Assembly (NCBI GenBank): GCA_028818995.1
Contig: JAPPMR010000285.1
Coordinates: forward strand, 1 to 30,595
DNA: 30,595 nt
Origin: Candidatus Poribacteria bacterium
Lineage (GTDB): Bacteria > Poribacteria > WGA-4E > WGA-3G
Reading direction: 5' to 3'
Below are positions 23,825-30,595 of the stretch, one piece after another; position 1 is the first letter of the stretch; each line of letters begins with the position of its first letter. Under the pieces are notes generated by a model. That model worked only from the letters and a program-made list of their open reading frames with translations, had not been told where the DNA came from and did not search any database. Position numbers and translations under genes: made by a program.

Positions 23825-24076
23825 ATGCCAAAACCAAGTGCCTCCTCCAAAAAAAATATATCAAAATTCATAAAACCTGATATGACTGACCAAGATAACA
23901 CAGTAGTAAATGCCGATGTGCCTCCCCCGAAAAAAGAAGGAGGACCTGTTCCTCCGCCAAAATGGACGCTTGAACAACTTCTTGCAAACATACCAGAACC
24001 AGATTTCAAAGTGTTAAAGTCTAATTCTTCCGAGGAAGTAGATACAGGAAAACCGGTAGGCAAGGAGGTATGGTAA
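23825..24076 (+). CDS. MazE-like antitoxin lacking the AbrB domain
   Basis: An 83-residue protein directly upstream of a MazF gene (7-nt gap). AAAAGGAG precedes the ATG at 23825; the frame is open seven codons earlier. The last 35 residues (about 49-83: WTLEQLLANIPEP ... GKPVGKEVW) match the C-terminal tail of MazE antitoxins, which ends in G-x-P-x-G-K-E-x-W and wraps round MazF. The first 48 residues are hydrophilic and proline-rich (PPPKKEGGPVPPPKW) and show no AbrB/SpoVT DNA-binding fold. It probably neutralises the toxin but is unlikely to bind the promoter in the usual way. The antitoxin role rests on the tail and on position. Confidence 0.72.
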   Translation: MPKPSASSKKNISKFIKPDMTDQDNTVVNADVPPPKKEGGPVPPPKWTLEQLLANIPEPDFKVLKSNSSEEVDTGKPVGKEVW

Positions 24077-24083
24077 ATTTGCC

Positions 24084-24467
24084 ATGTATATTCCACGACG
24101 TGGTGATATAGTGTGGATTAACTTTGATCCTCAAGCGGGACATGAACAAGCAAATGTGCGTCCTGCTCTTGTGCTTTCAGATGAACTGTATAATCGTAGG
24201 TTACGTCTTGCAATAATGTGCCCAATTACGACCCGCCGTGCTTCCTATCGAAGAGAACTTGATGTCTCTATTCCTCCAGAAGTAACAATTCGAAACAAAG
24301 ACTCTACAGGTTTAATCAAACTAACTGGTGTAATTCAGGCTGATCATATCAAAAGTCTTGATTGGTTAGAAAGAGATGCCAGGTACGCGGGTGATATACC
24401 CAATGATGTAGTAAATCAGGTTCTACAAATAGTTGGAACACTCGTTAAAATTTGGGATGTCCAATAA
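24084..24467 (+). CDS. mazF: MazF/PemK-type endoribonuclease toxin
   Basis: A 127-residue MazF-family toxin, a sequence-specific mRNA interferase. Visible are RRGDIVWINFDPQAGHE (5-21) forming the first strands, the catalytic R26 in RPALVLS, and P47-I-T49 as the second active-site element. The GVIQADHIKSLDW segment (82-94) and the closing amphipathic helix are standard. Length is slightly over the typical 110-115 residues. AGGAGG lies 15-20 nt upstream, inside the end of the antitoxin gene. The pair is bracketed by a broken and an intact copy of the RHH gene start. Confidence 0.9.
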   Translation: MYIPRRGDIVWINFDPQAGHEQANVRPALVLSDELYNRRLRLAIMCPITTRRASYRRELDVSIPPEVTIRNKDSTGLIKLTGVIQADHIKSLDWLERDARYAGDIPNDVVNQVLQIVGTLVKIWDVQ

Positions 24468-24593
24468 CTCAACTGCCAATTGTTATTGAAAAAGGGTTGT
24501 TGTCCACCTGACAGACAGAGAATGGTATATACTCAAAGAATTCCCAGAATCTAAGTCCAAAAATACCCTAATTCCACTATAGGAGCGTTGTGC

Positions 24594-25112
24594 ATGCGGC
24601 CGCTAACGATTTCATTACCAGACTATCTCTATGAAAAGTTGACACAACAAGCGCAAGTGTTTGATACTTCTCTTGAAGAACTTGTAATATTTCAACTCAG
24701 ACGTGACGAAACAAGAGACTCTGCCTTAGCTTTCTTACAAAAACACGCTGGTAGATGCTTGACCGTCCGAGAACCTATTTTTAAGAACGCGGTCCCACCT
24801 GTCTGGATAGTCCCCATTTTCACTAATGTCGCACCTCCTTTACAAGTTGGAGAGATAACCGTTGATGCCGACACAGGTAAAGTCTTAAGCACAGACAAAG
24901 ACGTAGTTGAAATGATTAAGAAAGGACACCCCAGTTTTGGCTTTGAGACTTTTGCTGTGGATAAACAGGAGCGTTTAGCAGAACTCTTGGCACTGAATGG
25001 TGAAAAACCATTAGAATCGGAAGCGAAACAAGAAATGGAAACCCTCCTCGCTGAAGAACAAGCACTGCAACTCCGTAATTTGGAAACATTGGAAAAACGG
25101 CTTTTGTCATAA
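24594..25112 (+). CDS. Ribbon-helix-helix protein with PepSY-like segment
   Basis: A 172-residue protein. Residues 2-37 look like a ribbon-helix-helix DNA-binding or dimerisation domain (PLTISLPDYLYEKLTQQAQ). Residues about 68-100 (PVWIVPIF ... VGEITVDADTGKVL) resemble a PepSY-like strand pair. The C-terminal 45 residues are a likely coiled helix rich in E and L. AGGAG lies 8 nt before the ATG at 24594; an open TTG two codons earlier is less likely. It precedes the HNH gene by 14 nt, so the two form an operon. The RHH domain suggests autoregulation, and pairing with a nuclease suggests a toxin-antitoxin-like unit, but that is an inference. A broken copy of its 5' end lies 0.9 kb upstream. Confidence 0.75.
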   Translation: MRPLTISLPDYLYEKLTQQAQVFDTSLEELVIFQLRRDETRDSALAFLQKHAGRCLTVREPIFKNAVPPVWIVPIFTNVAPPLQVGEITVDADTGKVLSTDKDVVEMIKKGHPSFGFETFAVDKQERLAELLALNGEKPLESEAKQEMETLLAEEQALQLRNLETLEKRLLS

Positions 25113-25126
25113 GTTAGGAGTGAGGT

Positions 25127-25534
25127 GTGCGTGTAGATGATCCATTGCGTGGTAATGTAGCAAGCCGTGCAGATTGGCGGTGTGAGTACTGCCACTATCC
25201 AGAACATTTTTCTCCTTCTGCCTTTGAAGTTGAACATATAGTCCCAAGATCGGCAGGAGGTTTCACAGAAATCAACAATCTTGCACTCGCTTGTTCACAT
25301 TGTAACGCCCACAAAGCCACGCGTCAAACTGGGTTTGACTTACTCACAGAAACTAATGTTAGACTTTTCAACCCTCGAATAGATAACTGGATGGTTCACT
25401 TTTTCTTAAACCGAAATACTGGAGAAATTCAAGGTCAAACACCTATAGGTCGGGCAACGGTTGAAACGCTTCAAATGAATGCTGAACAACCTATCCGAGC
25501 ACGACGAAACCTCATAAGGCTTGAGGTGTTATAA
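25127..25534 (+). CDS. HNH endonuclease
   Basis: A 135-residue protein with a clear HNH fold. C19-x2-C22 and C56-x2-C59 make the zinc site. FEVEHIVPRSAGG (33-45) supplies the E36-H37 pair. The N51 region (INNLALAC) and N60-x-H62 complete the motif. The C-terminal half (LFNPRIDNW ... TPIGRATVETLQMN) matches the tail common in small cyanobacterial HNH proteins. The start is GTG with AGGAG 6 nt upstream. It may cut DNA as a stand-alone nuclease; pairing with the upstream RHH protein is conserved in my recollection of similar loci, but I could not check this. Confidence 0.9.
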   Translation: MRVDDPLRGNVASRADWRCEYCHYPEHFSPSAFEVEHIVPRSAGGFTEINNLALACSHCNAHKATRQTGFDLLTETNVRLFNPRIDNWMVHFFLNRNTGEIQGQTPIGRATVETLQMNAEQPIRARRNLIRLEVL

Positions 25535-25632
25535 AATCTTGAGCAAAAGTTAGTTCAGATATTGATATTTTAACTGACTCCTAAGCAATTGAGATTGGAA
25601 ACCAAATGGTGATCCAGTCTCTTTTTCTTTCA

Positions 25633-25662
25633 TTGCACACAAAACGCATTTCGTGGTATTAT
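25633..25662 (+). promoter_or_regulatory. Candidate sigma-70 promoter for the lipoprotein gene
   Basis: TTGCAC (25633-25638), an 18-nt spacer and TATTAT (25657-25662). Transcription would start about 60 nt before the ATG at 25731 and could also serve the NTase-HEPN and VWA genes downstream. Confidence 0.45.
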
Positions 25663-25730
25663 ATCACACCGAGAAACCATGACACTTCAAACCAAACGAC
25701 AACAAAACAACAGTCGTAAGGAGAAACCCA

Positions 25731-26186
25731 ATGAAACTCAATACGCATATCCCAAAATTTACGTTACTAATCCTGCTTTTCACACCATTTTGTTTCATGG
25801 GTTGTCTCTCAACAATGTTGGGACAAGGACCACGCAGACCGCCACAACCTGCTACTGTTGGGTTGAAGCTGCAACCGGGAGAGATTTGCCATTATACTGC
25901 TAAAGGAGATGGTTACAGCTTTGATTTGATTTTTCATGTCACCAAAGAAGGTGAAGCAAGTTTTAAACGCATTGCTGTAAAATCACCTACCGTAAATTAT
26001 GTTCATGAAGGCGGCTCTTGGTCAATAGTTGGTGGAAACATACAGATCAGTATGTTTGATTTGAAAATAGAGATTAATCCTGTCGTTGCAAGAGTATGTG
26101 CGGGTGAAAAATGTTTTGCTGCCACCGTGAAACCGAAAGGTAACTGGATGGTAAGCCAACTTCCGTTCTCTACAAATGCCAAATGA
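25731..26186 (+). CDS. Putative lipoprotein, function unknown
   Basis: A 151-residue protein with an N-terminal lipoprotein signal: basic start, hydrophobic core, and the lipobox F22-M-G-C25, after which Cys25 would be lipidated. The mature part begins with a short proline-rich linker (QGPRRPPQPA), followed by beta-rich sequence with Cys53, Cys122 and Cys127 (VCAGEKCF), the last two possibly forming a disulfide. AAGGAG precedes the ATG. The gene ends 33 nt before NTase-HEPN paralogue 3. No family was recognised. Confidence 0.78.
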   Translation: MKLNTHIPKFTLLILLFTPFCFMGCLSTMLGQGPRRPPQPATVGLKLQPGEICHYTAKGDGYSFDLIFHVTKEGEASFKRIAVKSPTVNYVHEGGSWSIVGGNIQISMFDLKIEINPVVARVCAGEKCFAATVKPKGNWMVSQLPFSTNAK

Positions 26187-26219
26187 TTTTCTATGCGTTA
26201 GTTGGATGGAGTTTTTGAT

Positions 26220-27116
26220 ATGCGTCAACCCACAGATACCCATCGCACAATGAAAGACCTATCACCAGAGGAATTAAAGGAATATCGCCTCCGACTTGAT
26301 GAGCAATTTCAAAATAGGAAGGTAGATGAGGCATTGCTGCAACGCGCATGGCACACTGCACATCGGATTGCAGCGATGCTATATGATGATTTCGGGGCAA
26401 CACAAGTTGCTGTATTCGGGTCGCTTGCCGGACAGGATTTGTTCTCAAAATGGTCGGATATAGATATTGCTGTCTGGGGCATTTCGAATGACAAATTTCT
26501 CCGCGCATCATCAATAATATCGGACATCAGCGGATTGTTCAAAGTTGACGTAGTTGATTTTGAAAGTTGTAAAGGATTGCTTCGTGAACGAATTCAGAGT
26601 CAACTTATTCCTATTGAAAAAGGAGTAATTTACGAAGTGGACAGAAGCGCTCTTATTCAACGTATTTCTGATGAACGAAATAAAATAGAAAAAACAATAG
26701 TAAAAATAGCAGAGAGATTGGAAAAAATTAAAACAGCCCCAGTCGAGTATAGAGAAGAGATAAAAACGACAATTGCTAAAAATCTTGTTGATTGTTACCG
26801 AGGTATAGAGAACATTTTTAGACGAATTGCGCTGGATGTTGACCTACGTATGCCCGATGGAAGTAGGTGGCATAAAGAATTACTTGTTCAGATGGCAGCG
26901 CCACAAGATGAACGACAACCTGTGATTTCTCAAGAGACGTTTGAACTGCTGCAGGAACTTTTAGAATTTCGTCACGTTTTCAATAATATCTATGGAGAAG
27001 AACTGGTTTACGAAAGAACCGAGAGAAATGCAAAGCAGATTAGTGAGTTGTTTAATACTCTCTCTGAAGAACTGGATACCTTTGTTGCTTACCTAAAGAA
27101 ACAGGAAAATGACTGA
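26220..27116 (+). CDS. MntA-like nucleotidyltransferase fused to HepT/HEPN-like domain (paralogue 3)
   Basis: A 298-residue protein with the ATG at 26220 (GGAG 8 nt upstream; a longer TTG frame begins at 26202). The nucleotidyltransferase motif is intact: G67-S68, D80-I-D82 and D110 (FKVDV). The HepT-like domain (about 146-298) carries R251-H-V-F-N-N256-I-Y258-G, the same Asn-for-His change as paralogue 2, with the Tyr kept. It is more diverged from the first two than they are from each other near the N-terminus. It overlaps the CoxE-like VWA gene by 8 nt (ATGACTGA), which implies coupled translation and a shared function. No separate antitoxin gene is needed if the NTase domain controls its own HEPN domain. 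Confidence 0.82.
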   Translation: MRQPTDTHRTMKDLSPEELKEYRLRLDEQFQNRKVDEALLQRAWHTAHRIAAMLYDDFGATQVAVFGSLAGQDLFSKWSDIDIAVWGISNDKFLRASSIISDISGLFKVDVVDFESCKGLLRERIQSQLIPIEKGVIYEVDRSALIQRISDERNKIEKTIVKIAERLEKIKTAPVEYREEIKTTIAKNLVDCYRGIENIFRRIALDVDLRMPDGSRWHKELLVQMAAPQDERQPVISQETFELLQELLEFRHVFNNIYGEELVYERTERNAKQISELFNTLSEELDTFVAYLKKQEND

Positions 27117-28266
27117 ACATACCCTTCTCCAACAGATCAACGACTTTTGCCGACTACTCCGAAAGATGAACGTAAAAGTTACCACAACTAATCAACTCAG
27201 TTGGTGTAACAGTGTTCAGTTGATAGACATCGGCGAACGGGAAACGTTTTATCATACAGCACGAACAAATCTGATTGCTAACCAAGCAGACAAAGAGACA
27301 TTTGACTTGGCTTTCAATCTGTTCTGGCGGTATCCGCGTCCCGAATTCCAAGCTGTTGATACGGAAGGCGACGAACCTGAACCTTCTGCCTTACAAGACC
27401 TCTACCATGCTGATAACGAAGAGAACATATTTGATCAATGGTTGGATTTTGAGGAAGAAGACGATGAGGAGGGACAAGAAGATGACCCTATCGCTTATAG
27501 TGTAGAGGAAGTTCTCACCCGGAAAGATTTCAGTGAGTTTACTACGGAGGATATGGAAAAGGCACGGGCTATAGTCGCAAAATTGGCGGCGGTATTGGCA
27601 ACAAGATTAAGTAGACGAAAGGTTATTAGCAAAAAAGGTAAGGTTATTGACTTCCGAAGAAGTTGGCGTAGGAGTCTTGCACATGGCGGCGAACCGATTG
27701 AATTGATGCGGAAACAACAGAAAATCAAAAAGACGAAAATTTTGCTCCTGTGTGATGTAAGCGGATCTATGGATTGTTATGCAAAATTCCTAATACAATT
27801 TATCTACGGTATGCAACAGGAATTGAGAGAAGTAGAAGTCGCAGTCTTCAGTACACACCTAACGAATATTACGGGGCTGCTCCGGCGTAAAGGCTTGGCG
27901 GAGGGATTAAATGAAGTCGCGAACGTCGTTCCAGATTGGTCAGGTGGGACAAAAATAGGCGAAAGTCTGTTAGAATTCTATCGACAATTTGCTACATCTT
28001 TTTCAGCATATCGTACAGTGGTAATCCTTATCAGTGATGGATGGGATAGAGGGGATGCAGATTTGCTTCGTCGATCTATGGAGATGCTACATCGGCATGC
28101 ATATAAACTGATTTGGCTCAATCCATTGCTCGGTAGCGACACCTATCAACCAATCTGTCGAGGTATTCGCACGGCACTACCTTATGTGGACTATTTTCTT
28201 CCTGCACACAATTTGGAAAGTCTGGCACAGTTGACAAAGGTATTGATCCCACTCTGGGCAAAATGA
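27109..28266 (+). CDS. CoxE-like VWA domain protein
   Basis: A 385-residue protein. Residues about 1-80 are helical. Residues about 81-130 are an acidic stretch (DFEEEDDEEGQEDD). Residues about 160-205 are basic, with the R-R-S-x-A-H-G-G-E-P element typical of CoxE-like proteins. A VWA domain with full MIDAS follows (D216-V-S218-G-S220, T281, D310). Family members usually partner a MoxR-type AAA ATPase and act as metal-dependent chaperones for enzyme maturation. No MoxR gene is in the window; the upstream overlapping partner is NTase-HEPN paralogue 3. No signal peptide, so cytoplasmic. The link to the NTase-HEPN protein is inferred from the 8-nt overlap. Confidence 0.87.
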   Translation: MTEHTLLQQINDFCRLLRKMNVKVTTTNQLSWCNSVQLIDIGERETFYHTARTNLIANQADKETFDLAFNLFWRYPRPEFQAVDTEGDEPEPSALQDLYHADNEENIFDQWLDFEEEDDEEGQEDDPIAYSVEEVLTRKDFSEFTTEDMEKARAIVAKLAAVLATRLSRRKVISKKGKVIDFRRSWRRSLAHGGEPIELMRKQQKIKKTKILLLCDVSGSMDCYAKFLIQFIYGMQQELREVEVAVFSTHLTNITGLLRRKGLAEGLNEVANVVPDWSGGTKIGESLLEFYRQFATSFSAYRTVVILISDGWDRGDADLLRRSMEMLHRHAYKLIWLNPLLGSDTYQPICRGIRTALPYVDYFLPAHNLESLAQLTKVLIPLWAK

Positions 28267-28309
28267 ATGGTCTCTACAAACCATTAGAAATTAGCAAGGA
28301 ATTCTAACT

Positions 28310-29434
28310 ATGCAAGTTCAAGCAGCGGTGATGCTCCAACCGGGGCAGATAGAAATCCGAGAATTTGACAAACCTACACCCGCAGATGACTCCCTTCTGC
28401 TACAGGTAGACAAAGTCGGTATCTGTGGCAGTGATAAACACATGTATCTGGGACATACAGCACTGAAATTTCCTGTCATTCCTGGGCATGAAGTTGTCGG
28501 CACAGTCGCAGAAATCGGTAAAAATGCTAATCAAGTTATGAATGTGATGGGTGGGCCTATTAAGACAGGTGACAGAATCACTGTGGTACCGGGTTCAAAA
28601 AACTGCGGTCGATGCTACTACTGTTTGCATGTACCTGGACGTCCGACTTTATGTTCTGGACGAACTATTTATGGATTTAGCAATAGCGAAACACCTCCTT
28701 ATCTGAACGGAGAATTTTCTGAATATACCTATATTCACGGAAATTCTTGGGTGTACAAAATACCCGCAGATATTCCTGAAGAAGTTTCTGTCCTGACAGA
28801 ACCTGTAGCAGTAGCGACGCGTGCTGTTGAACGCGCATGTGCACCTGGATTGCCACAAGTAGGCGACGGTTACAGTATTGGAAGTAGTGTTGCCGTGCTT
28901 GGATGTGGTCCTATTGGTCTTCTTGTCATCGCTGTGTTGCGCGACAGTGGTGCTGGCACAATCATCGCCACTGATCTTGTAGATAGCCGTTTGGAAATGG
29001 CAGAACAGATGGGAGCAGATGTGGTTATAAATGTTGGGAATTCCACCCCTGAAGAACGGGTTGAACGGATTCAGTCTCTCACAAATGGTGTTGGTGTAGA
29101 TATAGCGATTGAGTGTGCAGGCATACCTGCTGTTTTCTCCGAAGCATTAGACGTTGTGAGACGGGGTGCGAAGGTCATTGAAGTCGGGCACTACACCGAT
29201 TCTGGGGATACTCAAGTGAGACCGCATCAAATTTGTAACAAAGACCTTGATGTTTGCGGCGTATGGGCATATCCACAAATCCAATTTCAAACAGCACTGG
29301 ATTTTCTCCAGCGAACACGCGCACCATTACACAAATTGATTACACATCATCTTCCCTTGAATCAATTGGAAACAGGCATTGATATGCTCGGAAAAGAAGG
29401 TGTTTACAAGATTGTAATTGAACCTCAATCTTAG
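28310..29434 (+). CDS. Zinc-dependent alcohol dehydrogenase family protein (MDR)
   Basis: A 374-residue medium-chain dehydrogenase/reductase. Catalytic zinc ligands are C39 (GICGSD) and H60-E61 (PGHE). The structural zinc set is C99, C102, C105 and C115; the last spacing is nine residues rather than the usual seven. AVLGCGPIGLL is the Rossmann motif, followed by ATDLVDSR with Asp at the end of the second strand, which favours NAD(H). It resembles threonine or sorbitol dehydrogenase-like enzymes. AAGGAA precedes the ATG. It starts 43 nt after the VWA gene and might be co-transcribed with it. The substrate is unknown, probably a polyol, sugar or amino alcohol. Confidence 0.9.
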   Translation: MQVQAAVMLQPGQIEIREFDKPTPADDSLLLQVDKVGICGSDKHMYLGHTALKFPVIPGHEVVGTVAEIGKNANQVMNVMGGPIKTGDRITVVPGSKNCGRCYYCLHVPGRPTLCSGRTIYGFSNSETPPYLNGEFSEYTYIHGNSWVYKIPADIPEEVSVLTEPVAVATRAVERACAPGLPQVGDGYSIGSSVAVLGCGPIGLLVIAVLRDSGAGTIIATDLVDSRLEMAEQMGADVVINVGNSTPEERVERIQSLTNGVGVDIAIECAGIPAVFSEALDVVRRGAKVIEVGHYTDSGDTQVRPHQICNKDLDVCGVWAYPQIQFQTALDFLQRTRAPLHKLITHHLPLNQLETGIDMLGKEGVYKIVIEPQS

Positions 29435-29500
29435 GGATATTCAACAAAAAATACATTATTATCACACCCACTAAATGAAATTCAATACATAGGTGAAAAA

Positions 29501-30511
29501 ATGAAAAATCAAAAACGCACGCTCATTTTACTATGTTGTCAGATAATGTTGTTTCTTTTCTGCTTTAACATTGCAGAACTTCTTGCATCAGATGTTCTGC
29601 GAAAAACACCAAAGATACCAAAAGAGTCTTCACTTTACAGAACGATTGAAAACGCAAAAACCTATATCGTAAAGAACCAAAATAAAGATGGTGGTTGGCC
29701 TCTGGTACCCGGTGAAAAAAGCGATGTAGAAATAACCGCTCTTGCTATCTGGGCATTAACAGATGCGGGTTGGGGAACCGGATCAATTGTCATCCGTCGT
29801 GGAGTCAGATATTTGAGGAACAAGCAGCGTGAAGATGGTAGTTGGAACGATAATACTGCTCACACTATTTTTGCACTCATCGCCTTGGATAATGCTAAAA
29901 CAGATCCTGATGTGCAATTCGATGGGCTGCGTTGGCTTAAAAGTGCACAGAACCCCAGTGGCAGTTGGGGGCGTAAAAGCAAAAGCCCCGGACACATTCT
30001 TTATACGGCAGCGACTCTTGTCGGATTTAAAAAACTCGGTTTTATCCAGAAACATTTCGAACCTATTCTCTCTGCCATGGAATGGCTTGCTGAACAGAAT
30101 AATTTTGAAAACCTCTGGAATCTGCCAGGTGGAACCCAATCGGATATTTTTGTGACATCTTGGGTACTGCAAGGATTATTACGTTCAAGTAAATACGACC
30201 ATATTGTATACGACCTTGACGAACAGTTTGTTTGGTTAAAGCAATTTCAGAATGATGATGGCGGATTCGGTAGATTCAAAGATAGACCGAGTGATCCAGA
30301 GGTTACTGCCGCTGCTATTATGACACTTGCTGCTGCGAATGATCCGCTAAATACGAAACGTATTGCAGTTGCTTATCTAACAAAAGCACAAGAACCTGAT
30401 GGCGGTTTTGTCAGCGATACTCCGATAGAACTCAAGACACCCATTGCTAACTTACAATCTACCTGTTTTGTACTGATTGCCATCTATGCCAAAACAGACA
30501 GCGACCACTAA
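29501..30511 (+). CDS. Secreted alpha/alpha-toroid (prenyltransferase/squalene-cyclase repeat) protein
   Basis: A 336-residue protein with a signal peptide (about 1-29, hydrophobic core LILLCCQIMLFLFCF). The mature part is built of repeats of the terpenoid cyclase/prenyltransferase toroid. The QW-like motifs are QNKDGGW, QREDGSW, QNPSGSWG, QNDDGGFG and QEPDGGF. The catalytic DxDD of squalene-hopene cyclase is absent and the protein is about half that enzyme's length, so it is probably a non-enzymatic or differently acting toroid, like those often annotated in planctomycete-type genomes. AGGTGA precedes the ATG. It follows the dehydrogenase by 66 nt. Confidence 0.85.
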   Translation: MKNQKRTLILLCCQIMLFLFCFNIAELLASDVLRKTPKIPKESSLYRTIENAKTYIVKNQNKDGGWPLVPGEKSDVEITALAIWALTDAGWGTGSIVIRRGVRYLRNKQREDGSWNDNTAHTIFALIALDNAKTDPDVQFDGLRWLKSAQNPSGSWGRKSKSPGHILYTAATLVGFKKLGFIQKHFEPILSAMEWLAEQNNFENLWNLPGGTQSDIFVTSWVLQGLLRSSKYDHIVYDLDEQFVWLKQFQNDDGGFGRFKDRPSDPEVTAAAIMTLAAANDPLNTKRIAVAYLTKAQEPDGGFVSDTPIELKTPIANLQSTCFVLIAIYAKTDSDH

Positions 30512-30566
30512 AGGCAAACCATAAGTGTCAACTTAAGAAAAAATTGCTGGATTCTCTCTTGTTGGA

Positions 30567-30581
30567 GGGTTTTATAAACCC
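30567..30581. repeat. Short palindrome near the right edge
   Basis: GGGTTT (30567-30572) and AAACCC (30576-30581) form a 6-bp stem with a 3-nt loop, about 55 nt after the last gene. It could be a weak terminator or a repeat-family member; the stem is A/T-rich at its tip and no T-run follows. Confidence 0.35.
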
Positions 30582-30595
30582 GATATTGCGAGATT

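Noticed and set aside
24692..25237. 181-residue minus-strand frame
   Set aside because: Antisense to the RHH and HNH genes, Ser/Cys-rich, no start signals.
29501..30511. Toroid protein considered as a squalene-hopene cyclase
   Set aside because: It has a signal peptide, is about half the expected length and lacks the DxDD catalytic motif.
1..30595. tRNA, rRNA, CRISPR array or intact insertion sequence
   Set aside because: Looked for T-arm sequences, regular spaced repeats and transposase motifs on both strands and found none that hold up; the GIY-YIG and HNH proteins are not transposases.

Overview
The window reads as a gene-dense bacterial chromosome segment of moderate-to-low GC. Two formylglycine-type sulfatases, a PhyH-type dioxygenase, an SDR, a large DUF6785-like membrane protein, a TPR protein and an intracellular VIT/VWA protein occur together with short dispersed palindromes. 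This combination resembles uncultured marine or sponge-associated lineages, most of all Candidatus Poribacteria. That assignment is an inference from gene content; the window has no rRNA and no phylogenetic marker I would rely on. I saw no rRNA or tRNA genes, CRISPR array or intact insertion sequence.

Layout. 0.2-3.1 kb: two consecutive ABC-2 permeases, whose ATPase is probably just outside the left edge. 3.2-4.7 kb: a sulfatase on the minus strand. 4.7-6.4 kb: an AT-rich block with two near-consensus sigma-70 promoters of the same design, each with a leader of about 180-190 nt. One leads to a double-HTH/GIY-YIG protein and the other to a small orphan protein followed by a class I glutamine amidotransferase and a VIT-VWA protein (to 9.3 kb). 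9.3-10.2 kb: no convincing gene. 10.2-13.3 kb: a secreted, membrane-anchored pseudocaspase/PEGA protein overlapping a second sulfatase. 13.4-15.2 kb: a PAP2 phosphatase, then a minus-strand PhyH pair. 15.4-19.5 kb: a TPR protein, an SDR, a SRAP (HMCES/YedK) protein and an orphan E1-alpha subunit.

19.6-28.3 kb is the most unusual part. It holds three paralogous single-chain proteins that fuse a MntA-like nucleotidyltransferase to a HepT/HEPN-like domain. The first two are in tandem; the third overlaps a CoxE-like VWA gene. Between them are a DUF6785-like membrane protein, a MazF toxin with a MazE-like partner that lacks the AbrB domain, and an RHH protein/HNH nuclease pair. Two modules (NTase-HEPN copy 2 and the MazEF-like pair) are each preceded by a broken copy of the 5' end of the gene that follows the module. 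The toxin-antitoxin-like modules therefore sit between direct repeats. The HEPN domains have lost or altered the usual R-x4-6-H motif while the NTase motifs are intact, so these fusions may be signalling or regulatory AMPylators rather than active RNases. 28.3-30.5 kb: a zinc alcohol dehydrogenase-like MDR protein and a secreted alpha/alpha-toroid protein.

Protein calls rest on motifs read by eye. No database search or structure prediction was run.
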